DNA of 37,162 nt. Origin: Intoshia linei (lineage: Eukaryota; Orthonectida; Rhopaluridae). The first letter of the stretch is position 1. Each line of letters starts with the position of its first letter. The notes under the pieces are model-generated. The model saw only the letters and a list, made by a program, of their open reading frames with translations, was not told the origin of the DNA and searched no databases. The stretch spans positions 1 to 37,162 of the forward strand of contig LWCA01000241.1 in the NCBI GenBank assembly GCA_001642005.1. The letters run 5' to 3'. The translations under genes and the position numbers were made by a program. Below are positions 36,501-37,162 of this stretch, piece by piece.

Positions 36501-36929
36501 AGTTTTAAAATTAACACCCGTATATAGTCTTGTATACTTGTATTTATCTATTGTATATTTGTACTATTTTGTATATAGCGAGTTACCAATTATAAATAAT
36601 AAATAAATAATAGCATTAATGGGTAATACATTTATTTTACACATTATTGAATCTATAAGTTATTATTAGCATACATTTATTGTATATATTTCATAAAATA
36701 TCATACATGAATTTTAGTGTTTCAATATCGTTAAATTATTATCTTTAATTATTTTCGGTTATCGTTAAATTAAAATTTTTTGGTAGATTTGGTTTATTTA
36801 TGTGTAATGAAGTACTCTTCATTGTTATAGATATATTTATTATCGATATACTTAAAATTGTTTTATTATTAAATCTCAAAACCTTAATACCTTTTGACAT
36901 CAAATCATTACAAAACAATTTTATTTACT
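33530..36929. other. Gene-poor A+T-rich region with one solo hAT-like end
   Basis: About 3.4 kb with no recognisable coding sequence. Near 35633-35661 the sequence gtggaaggagtttgggagccactg looks like the right terminus of a hAT MITE, but no left partner was found. Around 35820-35880 there are irregular tttactttac repeats. A C-rich tract, ctctcctactaccctccctacaccctctc, spans about 34591-34620. The promoter of the gene at 36930 should lie at the right end. Confidence 0.4.
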
Positions 36930-37162
36930 ATGATTGATTATAAACTATTAAAAGTCCAAATGACGATGTTATCGACAAATCAAGCTGATCAATGGAAAAT
37001 GTTGAAAGAACAGTTAACAAATGATGATTTTGTAAAATTATGTTATATGCGTATGGATAATGCGACAATTAAACCGAGTGAGGCCCTTGAAAGTTTGGCT
37101 AAGGGTTTTATGTCGATTTCAACATTTATTGCAGAGGTCAATATATTTAAGATGATGCAAAA
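36930..37162 (+). CDS. Start of an unidentified protein-coding gene, partial at right edge
   Basis: An open frame of 77 codons from an ATG to the window edge, with clearly coding-like composition compared with the preceding kilobases. It begins MIDYKLLKVQMTMLSTNQ and contains DFVKLCYMRMDNATIKPSEA and SLAKGFMSISTFI. It looks helical and soluble, with no signal peptide. I do not recognise the family. A splice donor-like gag/gtcaat near 37134 could end the exon earlier. Confidence 0.6.
   Translation, partial: MIDYKLLKVQMTMLSTNQADQWKMLKEQLTNDDFVKLCYMRMDNATIKPSEALESLAKGFMSISTFIAEVNIFKMMQ

Overview
This window is nuclear DNA from an animal with a very A+T-rich genome (roughly three quarters A+T by eye). 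Every recognisable gene is interrupted by spliceosomal GT-AG introns, and 28 of the 36 introns I could place are only 32-59 nt long. Junctophilin, a tetraspanin and CEP135 point to a metazoan that builds centrioles. The tiny introns and tightly packed gene tails suggest a miniaturised invertebrate. An orthonectid- or dicyemid-like animal would fit, but the sequence alone cannot prove this.

Layout. Bases 1-446 hold the edge of a decayed retrotransposon Gag-like region (minus strand). Six conserved genes follow as three tail-to-tail pairs. METTL1 (+, 723-2090) faces a tetraspanin (-, 2138-3076) across 47 bp. CEP135 (+, 9069-14352) faces RFWD3 (-, 14384-16123) across 31 bp. NOB1 (+, 16455-19309) faces junctophilin (-, 19478-22790) across 168 bp. 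RFWD3 and NOB1 diverge from a shared 331-bp region. A seventh, unidentified gene starts at 36930 and runs off the right edge.

Between 3.1 and 9 kb, and from 22.8 to 36.9 kb, there is almost no convincing coding sequence. These stretches hold transposon remnants and repeats: two decayed hAT transposases of the GTF2IRD2/ZBED5-like type (5139-6466, 25316-26558), several hAT MITEs with 8-bp target duplications, one piggyBac-like MITE flanked by TTAA, a 29-bp minisatellite that also forms the interior of one MITE family, and a tandem repeat of about 134 bp with dispersed relatives.

The genes do not form a pathway. They are separate housekeeping or cell-biological functions: tRNA m7G methylation (METTL1), 18S rRNA maturation (NOB1), DNA-damage ubiquitination (RFWD3), centriole assembly (CEP135), and membrane organisation (tetraspanin, junctophilin). 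I found no CRISPR array, rRNA, tRNA or prokaryotic-type system. The main interest lies in genome architecture: ultra-short introns, shared 3' processing signals, and intron growth by MITE insertion. All exon boundaries were worked out by hand from reading frame, GT-AG sites and remembered family sequences; no search or transcript evidence was available.
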